Shown here: one piece after another, positions 9,801 through 18,632 of the stretch
Position numbering within the stretch: the first letter of the stretch is position 1
Layout: every line of letters starts with the position of its first letter
From: CAVZMI01 sp050011775
Lineage (GTDB): Bacteria; Bacteroidota; Ignavibacteria; UBA10030; CAVZMI01
Reading direction: 5' to 3'
Length of the DNA stretch: 64,000 nt
Assembly: GCA_050011775.1 (NCBI GenBank)
Contig: JBEKIL010000001.1
Coordinates: 124,001-188,000 of the forward strand
The notes under the pieces: generated by a model
Database searches by the model: none
What the model was told of the DNA's origin: nothing
Seen by the model: only the letters and a program-made list of their open reading frames with translations
Position numbers and translations under genes: made by a program

Positions 9801-12474
9801 GCACTGATCGCCAGATTCTTTTGAATATCTTACCGTTAAGAGTTTGTCCTGACACCGGCTTCCCTTCCGGGGTTACCGTGATAATTTTATATGAAAAGAT
9901 TGTGTCGCTTTTAACAAATGTCGATGCGGGGGCTATTCCGATGTAATATTCACCCCCATGAACAACAATCGATGCTCTGCCGGCAATTGCCTGTCGCGAT
10001 GGCGATTGGACTTCGGCTTCAAACGTTAGCATGGTCGTCCCGCAAATTTCTCCAACGTTAAGGTTAGTACTGACACCAAGATTACCAAATTTATCGAGCA
10101 CAGTATCTTTTGTCGAGAGTACTTGATATTGCGATCTTCGATATTTTGACAACCAACCGGTGGTTCCAAAGAAATAATCTTCTAATCCTTCCGGCTGCCA
10201 GTAGGAGGGAGAGACCGATGCGCGCCATGTTACCGGTGCGTTTTGTAATGGAGCCCCAAAAAGATATTTCGCCGAGAAAATCCCGGAAACTGTATCACCG
10301 ATGATACAGAATTTCTTTGCCGTCTGTGCAATAACCTGAAATTCCGCGGGTCGAAATGCTTCCACACGGAAATCGTCCGAGGCGAGCGATACCCATCGTT
10401 CCTTACCCTTCGATTTCATCTGAACCTCTAATCGCATCGAATAATAACCGAGCGGAGCTGAGGGCTTCAACATCAGACTTGTCGCAAATGACCCGAACTC
10501 TGACAGCACCGGCGTCATTTTAAATATTTCTTCATTGCGTGAATTACGAATCATCAGACGAAGCGGCATCAATTTGGGAATGCGCAGCTCATCTTCACGG
10601 CGTACACGGAGAATTCCTTTGATATCGACCTGTTCACCCGCCCTGTATAATCCGCGATCGGAAAAGATCTCTCCTTCAATAGGTTCAAATTGCGGGCGCC
10701 ATTCAATAGGAACTCCGAACGTCCACGGCTGTAACCCTTCGTTCCATTCAGAATTTGTAACCGCAACATCACCTTTGTATTTTACAATAACCCACTGCCG
10801 GGGCTGGCCAGATTCATACCAATATTCCTCTTCTTCATCGGAAATTCTCTTGCCTTCGAATCCGAGTTTCCCCCATCCCGGACTCTTTGCACACCCATGA
10901 CTATCTGTCTCTCCTTTCCAGATGACAACATTACTATCATTTCGTATTTCGATTGTTGCACCTTCTACAGGTTCCGCATCTTTCAGTTGTGTCACCCATA
11001 TAAGATTATTCTCTGGTGAAAATTTTGCAGTTACACCCAGATTCGTCACCTGAATCAATGCTTTGAGATATCGGCGTTTATTGGGATCACGGAAGAGATT
11101 GTCAACCTGGACAAGCACGATACCTAACTTCGATTTCCCCAGTACCTTATCAAGATTAATATCACATTCAGTCGGTTTATTTCGTGGAATCGAGGGATGC
11201 CAGAGTGATGTCATAGTGAAATTCGATGTATCTTCACTTCGCGCATCGCCCCAATCAAGAATTGCTTCATGCCAGATAAGTTCTTGCGCTGCCGAGTAGT
11301 CGAGCCGTCGCATCACAGGAATAATTTTTTCCGGATCAATCCTTCCAAGCGAGAGCATGACTGAATCGACATTGGTGAATGTCACTGGATATCGATGGGC
11401 TTCATATGCTTCAAGGATCCCCGGACCCGTCGTCATTTTTACCGACGGTAAAAAGGAGCCTGTGCGAAATGAAAATTGCACCGTATCCTTGAGAATATTC
11501 CCGAAGCGATCTTTTATTCCCGGCGTGAGAACACCGATATAATTCTTTTCCGGTTCTAGCTGAAGGGATATACGTATTTCGTCAGTCGGATAATATTCAT
11601 CTAACTCCTCCTGTTCGATATGAACCGGTGGAATACAGAAGAAATGAGAGAGTACTTCTTTGCGTGGTACGGGATTCGAAAAATGTAACCGAAGTGCCTG
11701 CGTTGGATAAAACCTATCTATATTTTTTATACCCTCAAATTTAAATTCTCTATATGTTTTAAATGTGAATGAATAATCCGATGCCATGGGAAGAAGGCCT
11801 TCTGTTCCCACGATACCCGCTTTGCACCGGACTACATATACGCCCTCCTTCTGCCATCCATTTGTGGATTTTAAAAGGACAGTATTTTCTATTACTTCTT
11901 TCTTATCATCGGTCTGACTCGCTGTGAATGGAATATAGGCGATGTTATTACCGACATGTTCTTCAATTGAAATCCATTTGCTGACGGTTTGCGGGTCAAC
12001 AGGCTGGTTGAACCGAATAAGAATTGCATGATCCAATTCGACATTCTTTTGTTGGTTTGAAGGAGAATGGGAAATTACTCTCGGCCTCGGTGTCTCGAAT
12101 TTCCAGATAAAATCATGATCCATGACCTTAGCCGAGATTGATTTTGTCCCGGCAGGAATCTTCACAGTGTATTCCGTTGAATATGGCAAGCGGTCGGCAG
12201 GAATAAAACTCAATGTTCTTGTTCCCTGCCACCTGTATTTACCGGCTATAGTCGGTCGAATCAGAAGTGGACCGCTGTCTTCATTTACCGGAACTTCTCT
12301 TAGCGGAACCATTGGCTGATTGAAAGTAGCAACAATCATCTGTGTTTGATCGATAGTCTGAGTTTCTCCCACAGGTGTTGTTATGATTAAATCGATTTTG
12401 CCGCTTGTCTGGGGAACGACCATCGATGTGACACTGAGAACTAGAGAAAAGGAAAGAAGGATGATATTTCGCAT
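6817..12474 (-). CDS. yfhM: Bacterial alpha-2-macroglobulin family protease trap
   Basis: A 1885-residue periplasmic protein with a clear signal peptide (MRNIILLSFSLVLSVTS). AAGGAG lies 6 bases ahead of the ATG. Length and domain order match large bacterial alpha-2-macroglobulins: Ig-like and MG domains through the first half, then an alpha-helical thioester domain. The thioester motif is intact, with Cys1404 in YGCLEQ, so it should link covalently to proteases that cleave its bait region. The signal sequence has no lipobox, unlike Escherichia coli YfhM, so it may be free in the periplasm. A Gly/Asp/Glu-rich low-complexity stretch (around 8940-8985) lies between MG domains. It is followed at 21 bases by pbpC. 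Confidence 0.95.
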   Translation of the reverse strand: MRNIILLSFSLVLSVTSMVVPQTSGKIDLIITTPVGETQTIDQTQMIVATFNQPMVPLREVPVNEDSGPLLIRPTIAGKYRWQGTRTLSFIPADRLPYSTEYTVKIPAGTKSISAKVMDHDFIWKFETPRPRVISHSPSNQQKNVELDHAILIRFNQPVDPQTVSKWISIEEHVGNNIAYIPFTASQTDDKKEVIENTVLLKSTNGWQKEGVYVVRCKAGIVGTEGLLPMASDYSFTFKTYREFKFEGIKNIDRFYPTQALRLHFSNPVPRKEVLSHFFCIPPVHIEQEELDEYYPTDEIRISLQLEPEKNYIGVLTPGIKDRFGNILKDTVQFSFRTGSFLPSVKMTTGPGILEAYEAHRYPVTFTNVDSVMLSLGRIDPEKIIPVMRRLDYSAAQELIWHEAILDWGDARSEDTSNFTMTSLWHPSIPRNKPTECDINLDKVLGKSKLGIVLVQVDNLFRDPNKRRYLKALIQVTNLGVTAKFSPENNLIWVTQLKDAEPVEGATIEIRNDSNVVIWKGETDSHGCAKSPGWGKLGFEGKRISDEEEEYWYESGQPRQWVIVKYKGDVAVTNSEWNEGLQPWTFGVPIEWRPQFEPIEGEIFSDRGLYRAGEQVDIKGILRVRREDELRIPKLMPLRLMIRNSRNEEIFKMTPVLSEFGSFATSLMLKPSAPLGYYSMRLEVQMKSKGKERWVSLASDDFRVEAFRPAEFQVIAQTAKKFCIIGDTVSGIFSAKYLFGAPLQNAPVTWRASVSPSYWQPEGLEDYFFGTTGWLSKYRRSQYQVLSTKDTVLDKFGNLGVSTNLNVGEICGTTMLTFEAEVQSPSRQAIAGRASIVVHGGEYYIGIAPASTFVKSDTIFSYKIITVTPEGKPVSGQTLNGKIFKRIWRSVRKAETGGRYYWQSETEDIPVDSLTLESDGKAVVQTYTPKEPGFYYIHFQGKDQRGNTITSEAYFYVSGSSYVPWERSNDDRIELIANKKNYKTGETASIIVKSPYEKAIALVSLERNGILRHFVTTLVGSAPQIDLPISHDCLPNVFVSVILLQGRVARPAESREADVGRPSFKIGYTTLSVSPLEKKLAVNVVSTKTEYRPGDSVEVQISTKDFSGRGMSAEVTLSVADLGVLNLINYRLPDIFQSFYRTQSLAVVTTETRLNLVKQRSYEEKGEDAGGGGGDENAPGYDAEGIRKLFKPSAYWNPSILTDRKGNAIVRFKLPDNLTSFEIMAVAHTKGSDFGYGENSFRVSKPLLMHPALPRFARVGDSFEGGVLLLNYTDKERQVKLITDVKGLLFNGPDSMAFTLKAGEGKEIRQAFRAEKIGTAVLTFKALSETDRDGLQWKIPIQVSRLRETVALYESSKDPSVEEQTVVPRNIYKELGEINVTLSSTAMVGLEKGIKYLFEYPYGCLEQRLSHALPIIMAKDIVESFNFEELKDKNYRTAAEKVLDEIPAFQRENGGFSYWKNTYDVSPYLSAFAMYSLVQAQRNGYTVEKRVMDKGFQYLRKVLEDEQEIFWYDKTVSFCTDALILYTFALAGKPDYGYMENLYIQRSHMPLFAQAYLLKALSAAKGNEMMISNLTRELLNMAKVSSTSAHFEEGESNYWAWIFHSNVRTTALVMQAIVETQLENPIIPKVVRWLIDQQKMCRWRTTQENLYVVDALATYFRKYESEEPDFKAEALLEGGKLLESIFKGRSLKTASGSIALAELIPGVTYKWEFKKEGTGRMYRNLTMNYYPQGETTAKEEGLSVMKIIADPQKPNTPLGTLTAGSVAKISLTIATTQDRNFVVVDDPIPAGFEIIDRSLETTASSILPSETKPEEQWRWNPFQHREFYDDRALFFADYLPAGIHTVSYLVRATRYGSFQLPSTRAEGMYEPEVFGQTSSKIFKVE

Positions 12475-12745
12475 AGCTGTCTCCTTGAGGAGTTATGATA
12501 TTCCGAGATGCCTCGGGGAACCCACTTGAAAGGCCTAGGTGTAAAATGGCAAATCGATTTTGTGAGTAACCCGGCAGTGGAGCGTTCTTTGGGAAAAATA
12601 CAGATTTCCGTCTCCAGATTCAAGCTGCCTGTCCATGAGTTGCAGCCCGTACTACCAGGCGTAATTTTATTGTAAGTGCCACTGCTCTTGATTGGCAGTT
12701 CATTAAATAGTACATTTATCAAAATAATTTCACAGTACTCTGATC
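12475..12745. promoter_or_regulatory. Divergent intergenic region between alpha-2-macroglobulin and the TPR gene
   Basis: These 271 bases separate two divergently transcribed long units and must carry at least the promoters of both. I see the AAGGAG site of the minus-strand gene but no convincing minus 35/minus 10 pair and no strong ribosome binding site for the plus-strand gene. A 93-codon minus-strand frame here reaches into the alpha-2-macroglobulin gene and has no coding character. Confidence 0.5.
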
Positions 12746-15700
12746 ATGATTGGCATCCACAAATTTCTCCTTTTTAGCTGTATTGTCTGTTCCTTCGTCT
12801 TGCTCTCACCGGCTCAGGATACCAAGGAAAATGCCGATTTTAAACTTGCATTGAACCTTTTTAATGATCAGCTCTTTGACCTTGCGGTGGATCAATTCAG
12901 GAATTTCGTTACAGCATATCCGAACACCGAACAGGGAATCGAAGCACGGTATTATATTGGCGCCGCATTGCTGAAGTTAAAAAGATACGAAGAGGCGCGC
13001 ACACAATTCCAGAATTTTTCCATCAGCTATCCCCAGCATCCGAAAGCTGCGGATGCATGGTGGCAGGTGGGCGAATCTTATGCGGCGCTTGGCAACGCTG
13101 CGGAAGCGGCTTCAGCGTTTGAACGTCTGAAAGTTTTTTATCCGACAAGCAAACTTGCGCCGGATGCGCTTCTCCGAGCGAGTGATTTCTTCCAGCGTGC
13201 ATCCGATATGGAAAATGCAAAGAAAGTCCTCCGCGCACTTATTCAGGAATACACTACAAATCAATCGGTGCTAATAGCACGTCTTCGTCTCGGTTCGCTG
13301 TTCGCAAAAGAAGGTAATACCGAGCAGGCGCGTGCAGAGTTTCGCCGTGTTCTTGACGGATCAATTCCGGGGCTTAAAGCCGAAGCCCTTGTTTCACTTG
13401 GAAATCTAAACGCCTCAATCGGAAAAATTGAAGAAGCGGAAAAAAATCTTCGCGAAGCATTGTCATTGTATGGGAAAAGTTCGATTGCACCGGCTGCTGC
13501 ACTGGCCCTCGGGACATTGTACCGTCAACAGGGAAATCTTACGGCTGCAAGCGACCTGCTGAAAAAAGTGGCTAATGATACGACAAACGTTGATACGACA
13601 TTGCAGCAAAATGCACTTCTTCAATACGGAACCACTGCATACCAGCTGCACGATATACGAACGGCCTTAAGTTCATATGACACCTTTATTCGGAGGTTTC
13701 CAGTAAGTCCGCTTCTTCCACAGGCATTGTTCTCTGCCGGCAAAGCATCGGAACAGAATAACGATCTTCAGAAATCGCAGGGATATTTTAAACAGATCGT
13801 ACAGCGCTTCCCCGCATCGCCGGAAACGCGGCTCGCCCTTGTCTATTGTACACAGAACGCATCAATGCAAAAGCATTATCGCGAAGCCATTACTTTTGCA
13901 CGACACTTTATTTCTGCCTACCCCGATGACGGTGGTGTACCGCGAATGCTGCTTACTGCGGCCGAAATCGCAGAAAAGAATCTCAACGATCCTCCTCTGG
14001 CGCTGGAACTATACCACGATATTACGGTCACATATAGCAATTCCGAATATGCCGACGAAGCATTCTTTGGTATTGCACGCTGTACCGAATCGACCTCGAC
14101 TACCGAGAAAGCAATTGCAGCATATCAAGATATTCTGCAGCAATATCCGGCAACCGATTTTGCGGAAATAATCGAGCATCGCATCGATTCACTACAGACG
14201 TATGTGCTTAAGAATCGCGACGGCGGCCTTGACAAACTCGCACGAATAATGGCCGACGTAATTGCCCAACAATCGCGCGCCGATCTTTCATATAAGCTTG
14301 CCGAGATATATTTCAATGATCTGAAAGACTATCGTTCGGCAGCCTCACAATACACGAACGCAATCGCGCAGGGACTCTCTGACACAACACAGCAGCAAAC
14401 GGCCGCAGCGGCACGCGCACGATCGCTTCGTTTACTCTCGGCCGTCGATGAGCACGCCACCGACGATGCACTGAAGGCGTACGACGAGTTTCTGCAGCGA
14501 TATCCATCTTCATCATTGGCCCCCGAAGCAACCCTTGAACGCAGCTTGATGCGCGAGGGTTTACTGACCGGTGCGGATGAACTAATCGCAAGACTTTCTT
14601 CTCCAGAGAAGCGGGCTTTTTATGCTATTCAGATCGCTGAACGGGCGATGACAGCACAAAATTACGACAGTGCCTTGCATCTTCTGCAGCCATTCGGTAC
14701 AACCAATCAGGAGGCTCTTTATCTGTCAGCCCATGCACTAGAATTGAGCGGAAGAAAGGATTCTGCTGTAGTCCTGTATGCCCAATACTCCGAATTGTAC
14801 TCCAACCATCGACACACTGCAGACGCGTTGATCCGGAGGGCGCAACATTCGCTCGATGAGGGGAAAACTACAGATGTGATTTCATTATGTGACCGGATTC
14901 TCAGTCAGTTTTCATATACATTGTATGCACAGCAGGCAGAACTTTTAAAAGCGGAAGCTGCCGCCCGCGCTGCACACTACGATGATGCAATTACTTTATA
15001 TAACGCCCTTCTCAATAAACAAAAAGAAAACGCGTTCACGTCAGAGACTCCACGACCTGATATCATCATCGCGCTTGCTTCACTCTACGCAAAGCTCAAT
15101 AATGCTATGCATGCAAAAGAATTATACCGGGAATATCTTACGCTAGATAACACCGCTCCACCCGCTGTTGACGCTCTCACTGCACTGGGTAATTATGCCC
15201 GAAGCGAAGGAAACATTGAGCTGGCCACATCTTTCTTCAAGCGTGCCAGTGAATTGAATGCCGCCGCTGGAACTCGCCGTCAAATGGCCGATCTTTTATT
15301 TCAGAGCGGTAACTATGCCGACGCTATTATTCAATATTCCACAATCGAACAACAAAGTAATTCCGATGAAGAAATAAAATATTGCGAATCACGCATTATC
15401 ATAGCCCAATTCCGATCCAATGCCATCACGGATGCCGAGCGCAGGACCGAACAATTCAAGAAAAACTATAAAAATGAATATGAACTCATTGCTGAATTTA
15501 CCCTCGAGCGCGGTACCCATTATTATAGGAAACAGGAATATCAGAAGTCAAAAAAGGCGTTCGATGAAATCCTTGACGATTATGACGAGACGGCATCGGC
15601 CCCTGCAGCTCTATACTGGAACGGACGCATCGCGGAGACACAGAATCGTACCGATGAAGCCGTGAAGATTCTAGAGAATGTTATGGAGCGATATCCGACG

Positions 15701-16339
15701 GCACCGATCCTTTCACGAACCCGGCTTGCTCTCGGAAATATTTATTTCCGAAAAGAACAATATGAAAAATCTATTGGTTATTACCGAGTTATCGTCGATA
15801 GTAGTACGGATGCCGAGATTCTTCCGCTTGCATTGAATAACATCATTGTAGCATATAAAGAGGTCGGTGTGTACGATGCAGCATTGCAATTGACACGAAA
15901 ATTTATTTCACTATATCCCAACGACGAAAGTATTACCGACAAGCGTGTGGATATAGGTATTCTTTACGAAAAACTCGGTTACTATGATCAGGCTATTATT
16001 CAATTCCAACATCTGCTCGACGAAGCGGACAGCGATCTTGAGGCCGAGATCCGTTATTATCTCGGCGAATGCTATTTTTATCAAACGCAATATCAGGAAG
16101 CAATTCTCGAGTTTTTGAAAGTTCCATACCTGGTTACGAAGAAAACGAAAATCGATTGGACAGCGAATGCATTTTACATGTCGGGCCAATCCTATGAAAA
16201 AATGAGTAAGTACAAACAGGCAATCGGTATGTACCAACAAATCATCGATCGGCCCGGCCTCGATGCAACATTCAAAGCCGCTGCCGAAAAAGAAATACGT
16301 CGCGTGAAAAACCTTGTTCAACAAGAGGGGAAAAAATGA
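12746..16339 (+). CDS. Giant exported tetratricopeptide-repeat protein
   Basis: A 1197-residue protein with an N-terminal signal peptide (MIGIHKFLLFSCIVCSFVLLSPAQ) and TPR units over nearly its whole length. Repeats of the form A..FQ.....YP....A.EALY..G are seen from residue 30 to the end, like the C-terminal part of CpoB/YbgF or the BamD/Outer-membrane-lipoprotein TPR class. It is probably periplasmic and serves as a scaffold. No catalytic domain is visible. Its stop codon overlaps the ATG of the next gene by 4 bases (ATGA), so the two are translationally coupled, which suggests a joint function with the unknown protein rather than with Obg. Confidence 0.85.
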   Translation: MIGIHKFLLFSCIVCSFVLLSPAQDTKENADFKLALNLFNDQLFDLAVDQFRNFVTAYPNTEQGIEARYYIGAALLKLKRYEEARTQFQNFSISYPQHPKAADAWWQVGESYAALGNAAEAASAFERLKVFYPTSKLAPDALLRASDFFQRASDMENAKKVLRALIQEYTTNQSVLIARLRLGSLFAKEGNTEQARAEFRRVLDGSIPGLKAEALVSLGNLNASIGKIEEAEKNLREALSLYGKSSIAPAAALALGTLYRQQGNLTAASDLLKKVANDTTNVDTTLQQNALLQYGTTAYQLHDIRTALSSYDTFIRRFPVSPLLPQALFSAGKASEQNNDLQKSQGYFKQIVQRFPASPETRLALVYCTQNASMQKHYREAITFARHFISAYPDDGGVPRMLLTAAEIAEKNLNDPPLALELYHDITVTYSNSEYADEAFFGIARCTESTSTTEKAIAAYQDILQQYPATDFAEIIEHRIDSLQTYVLKNRDGGLDKLARIMADVIAQQSRADLSYKLAEIYFNDLKDYRSAASQYTNAIAQGLSDTTQQQTAAAARARSLRLLSAVDEHATDDALKAYDEFLQRYPSSSLAPEATLERSLMREGLLTGADELIARLSSPEKRAFYAIQIAERAMTAQNYDSALHLLQPFGTTNQEALYLSAHALELSGRKDSAVVLYAQYSELYSNHRHTADALIRRAQHSLDEGKTTDVISLCDRILSQFSYTLYAQQAELLKAEAAARAAHYDDAITLYNALLNKQKENAFTSETPRPDIIIALASLYAKLNNAMHAKELYREYLTLDNTAPPAVDALTALGNYARSEGNIELATSFFKRASELNAAAGTRRQMADLLFQSGNYADAIIQYSTIEQQSNSDEEIKYCESRIIIAQFRSNAITDAERRTEQFKKNYKNEYELIAEFTLERGTHYYRKQEYQKSKKAFDEILDDYDETASAPAALYWNGRIAETQNRTDEAVKILENVMERYPTAPILSRTRLALGNIYFRKEQYEKSIGYYRVIVDSSTDAEILPLALNNIIVAYKEVGVYDAALQLTRKFISLYPNDESITDKRVDIGILYEKLGYYDQAIIQFQHLLDEADSDLEAEIRYYLGECYFYQTQYQEAILEFLKVPYLVTKKTKIDWTANAFYMSGQSYEKMSKYKQAIGMYQQIIDRPGLDATFKAAAEKEIRRVKNLVQQEGKK

Positions 16340-17634
16340 ACGAACCGCGCCCCATGTTTGAAGAGGAGATGACGGCAATCAACCAGGCTCTCGTCGCTGC
16401 GACGATTCTTGATGCGGAAACAATTTCTCTCTTGCAGGTCCAGCGAAGCGTAATACCGCCAACAATCAAAACATACTTTAAATCCGAAGTCCGGCAATGG
16501 CTTAAGGAAGAACGTACGGCTTCATCTGCCTCGAAACGGTTCAACTATAATTTACCAGAAATTCAAAGCCTGCAACAACAGATCGATATGTTGCTTGTGA
16601 GTCGGTTTGTTTTTGACCGTGACGATTTCTTAGCAACGTTGGATAAGTCAATCCATTTCTACTTCAATTATTTGCTCCGTCCCGAGTGGACATTGATTAA
16701 TTTTCTTTTCAATCAAAAAAGTACGGAAAGCATTCATGAAATTCTTTTTAAACTTACATACTGCTCGGAATACCTGTACTTTAATGAAATCCTGGAACAA
16801 TACTTTACCGAAAAAGGTATTGTGTCAATCCGTGTCGACGAGTTCCGTCTTCTTATACAGAAAATCGACGATCGCGTTGTTCAAACTCACAATAGTATCG
16901 AGCTTGCCCGGCTGACGACGCCGATCTTTGACTTTCTCAATTTTGGAAAGACCGACCACAAAGATGAAGTAACTATAGATGCTCTTATTATTTTTTTCGA
17001 TGACAAGCGCCTGGATGCCATACGCGCACGGCTCGAAAAAGAGAAGATGCTTCAAGGAGTAAAAGAAATCTCCGTCTGGCAACTTGCAACAATCATTGAA
17101 AAAATACGAAGCGGAAATGAAGACGCTTCGGTTGAGATGGAAAAACCCTCTTCAGGTGTCGCCGAAGAAGAAAAACAGCCGTCACACGAAACCGAAATGA
17201 TTGAAATGAGCGAAGAACCACCTGCCGCAGAAATAACACCGGAAGCGCTGGCACAACCACCGTCGGAGACCAAAAAACCCGTCGAAAAAAAGATCCAAAA
17301 ACCGACACCTACTGGTCCTGAGTCTCAACGCCGAAAATCCGTTAAAGCATTCGATGAGGGGGGGGTGATTGAAAAAAAGGAACCGAAACTCCTCGATCTG
17401 AGAAAATCAATCGATCCTTCAGAACAAAAGAGAATTATTAAAAAGATATTCAAGCGGAACGAAGTTGAATACTCTGCTGCTATCCTTAAACTGAATAAAA
17501 TACATACCTGGAAAGAAGCCGCGGCATTTCTGGACGAGATATTTATTACGAATGATATCGATCCCGATTCAAAAGATGCCATGCGATTTGCAGATCTCAT
17601 CTATACCCGCTACCCCGAATCAAGGACAGATTGA
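16336..17634 (+). CDS. Protein of unknown function between TPR gene and obg
   Basis: A 432-residue, apparently cytoplasmic protein without signal peptide or membrane segment; I do not recognise the family. Three parts can be seen: a mostly helical N-terminal 250 residues, an acidic Pro/Glu-rich linker (about 255-335), and a basic helical C-terminal domain of about 85 residues (from DLRKSIDPSEQKRIIKKIF). The start codon overlaps the upstream stop (ATGA). The linker contains a run of eight G bases at 17358-17365, followed closely by seven A, which could promote slippage. Coupling to the exported TPR protein and to obg is the only functional clue. Confidence 0.7.
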   Translation: MNEPRPMFEEEMTAINQALVAATILDAETISLLQVQRSVIPPTIKTYFKSEVRQWLKEERTASSASKRFNYNLPEIQSLQQQIDMLLVSRFVFDRDDFLATLDKSIHFYFNYLLRPEWTLINFLFNQKSTESIHEILFKLTYCSEYLYFNEILEQYFTEKGIVSIRVDEFRLLIQKIDDRVVQTHNSIELARLTTPIFDFLNFGKTDHKDEVTIDALIIFFDDKRLDAIRARLEKEKMLQGVKEISVWQLATIIEKIRSGNEDASVEMEKPSSGVAEEEKQPSHETEMIEMSEEPPAAEITPEALAQPPSETKKPVEKKIQKPTPTGPESQRRKSVKAFDEGGVIEKKEPKLLDLRKSIDPSEQKRIIKKIFKRNEVEYSAAILKLNKIHTWKEAAAFLDEIFITNDIDPDSKDAMRFADLIYTRYPESRTD

Positions 17635-17636
17635 CG

Positions 17637-18632
17637 ATGCAATTTATCGATCTTGCAACAATCACGGTTCACGCCGGCCACGGTGGAAAAGGAATGGTGA
17701 GCTTTCGCCGTGAAAAATACGTCCCGAAAGGAGGACCTGACGGAGGAACCGGGGGCAAAGGGGGCAACGTCATAGTGCGGGCAACAAGGCACCTGAACAC
17801 ACTTCTCGATTTCAGATATAACCGACAATACAAAGCGGGTAATGGTATCCCCGGTCAGAGCGCAAACAAAACCGGAAAGAATGGAAATGACATCGTTCTC
17901 GAGGTTCCGTGCGGAACAATCGTGCGCAATATTGTTACTGATGAAATCATTGCCGATTTGCTACAGCACGGGAGCTCCGCTATTGTCGTTCACGGCGGAC
18001 GGGGTGGAAAGGGAAATGCAGAATTTGCTACTCCTACCAATCAAACACCGCGCATTGCACAACCGGGTGAACCGGGTGAAGAAATAACAATCCAATTAGA
18101 ATTGAAGCTTCTCGCAGATGTCGGCCTTATCGGCTTCCCGAATGCCGGGAAATCTACATTGATTGCCAGCATCTCGGCAGCAAAGCCAAAAATCGCGGAT
18201 TATCCCTTCACGACACTTGTCCCGAACCTCGGTATAGTCCGATATAAGGAATTTAAAAGCTTCACGGTTGCTGACATTCCCGGGTTGATCGAGGGTGCAC
18301 ATCAGGGAAAAGGCCTGGGAATGCAGTTTTTGCGTCACATTGAAAGAACTAAAGTGCTCGTATTTCTAATCGAATGCTTCAGCAAGAAACCGAAAAACGA
18401 TTTTGAAATCCTGATGAACGAATTAGAATCGTATAATCCTTCGCTTTTAAATAAACCGCGCCTCGTTGCACTGACAAAGATCGATACGCTCGATGATTAT
18501 GCACGGAAGAAATTGGATAAATTAAAGTTCGAGAAGAAAATTCCTGTTTGTCAGATTTCTGCAGTCTCACACGAGGGTATCGATAGCCTGGTTGAAACAC
18601 TCTGGCAATTTATTGAAATTGCAAACAGATGA
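17637..18632 (+). CDS. obgE: Obg/CgtA family GTPase
   Basis: A 331-residue ribosome-associated GTPase that acts in 50S assembly and the stringent response. I start it at the ATG at 17637 (MQFIDLATITV); a TTG six bases earlier overlaps the previous stop and is less likely. The glycine-rich Obg domain fills residues 1-155 (GHGGKGMVSFRREKYVPKGG, GGRGGKGN). The G domain follows with G1 GFPNAGKST, the FTTL switch I motif, G3 DIPGLIEGA, a TKID G4 and an SAVS G5 region. It lacks the extra C-terminal OCT domain, as in many non-Firmicute Obg proteins. The last bases overlap the next gene (ATGA). Confidence 0.95.
   Translation: MQFIDLATITVHAGHGGKGMVSFRREKYVPKGGPDGGTGGKGGNVIVRATRHLNTLLDFRYNRQYKAGNGIPGQSANKTGKNGNDIVLEVPCGTIVRNIVTDEIIADLLQHGSSAIVVHGGRGGKGNAEFATPTNQTPRIAQPGEPGEEITIQLELKLLADVGLIGFPNAGKSTLIASISAAKPKIADYPFTTLVPNLGIVRYKEFKSFTVADIPGLIEGAHQGKGLGMQFLRHIERTKVLVFLIECFSKKPKNDFEILMNELESYNPSLLNKPRLVALTKIDTLDDYARKKLDKLKFEKKIPVCQISAVSHEGIDSLVETLWQFIEIANR

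Noticed and set aside
12441..12722. 93-codon minus-strand frame upstream of alpha-2-macroglobulin
   Set aside because: It overlaps the start and ribosome binding site of the real gene and has no coding character.
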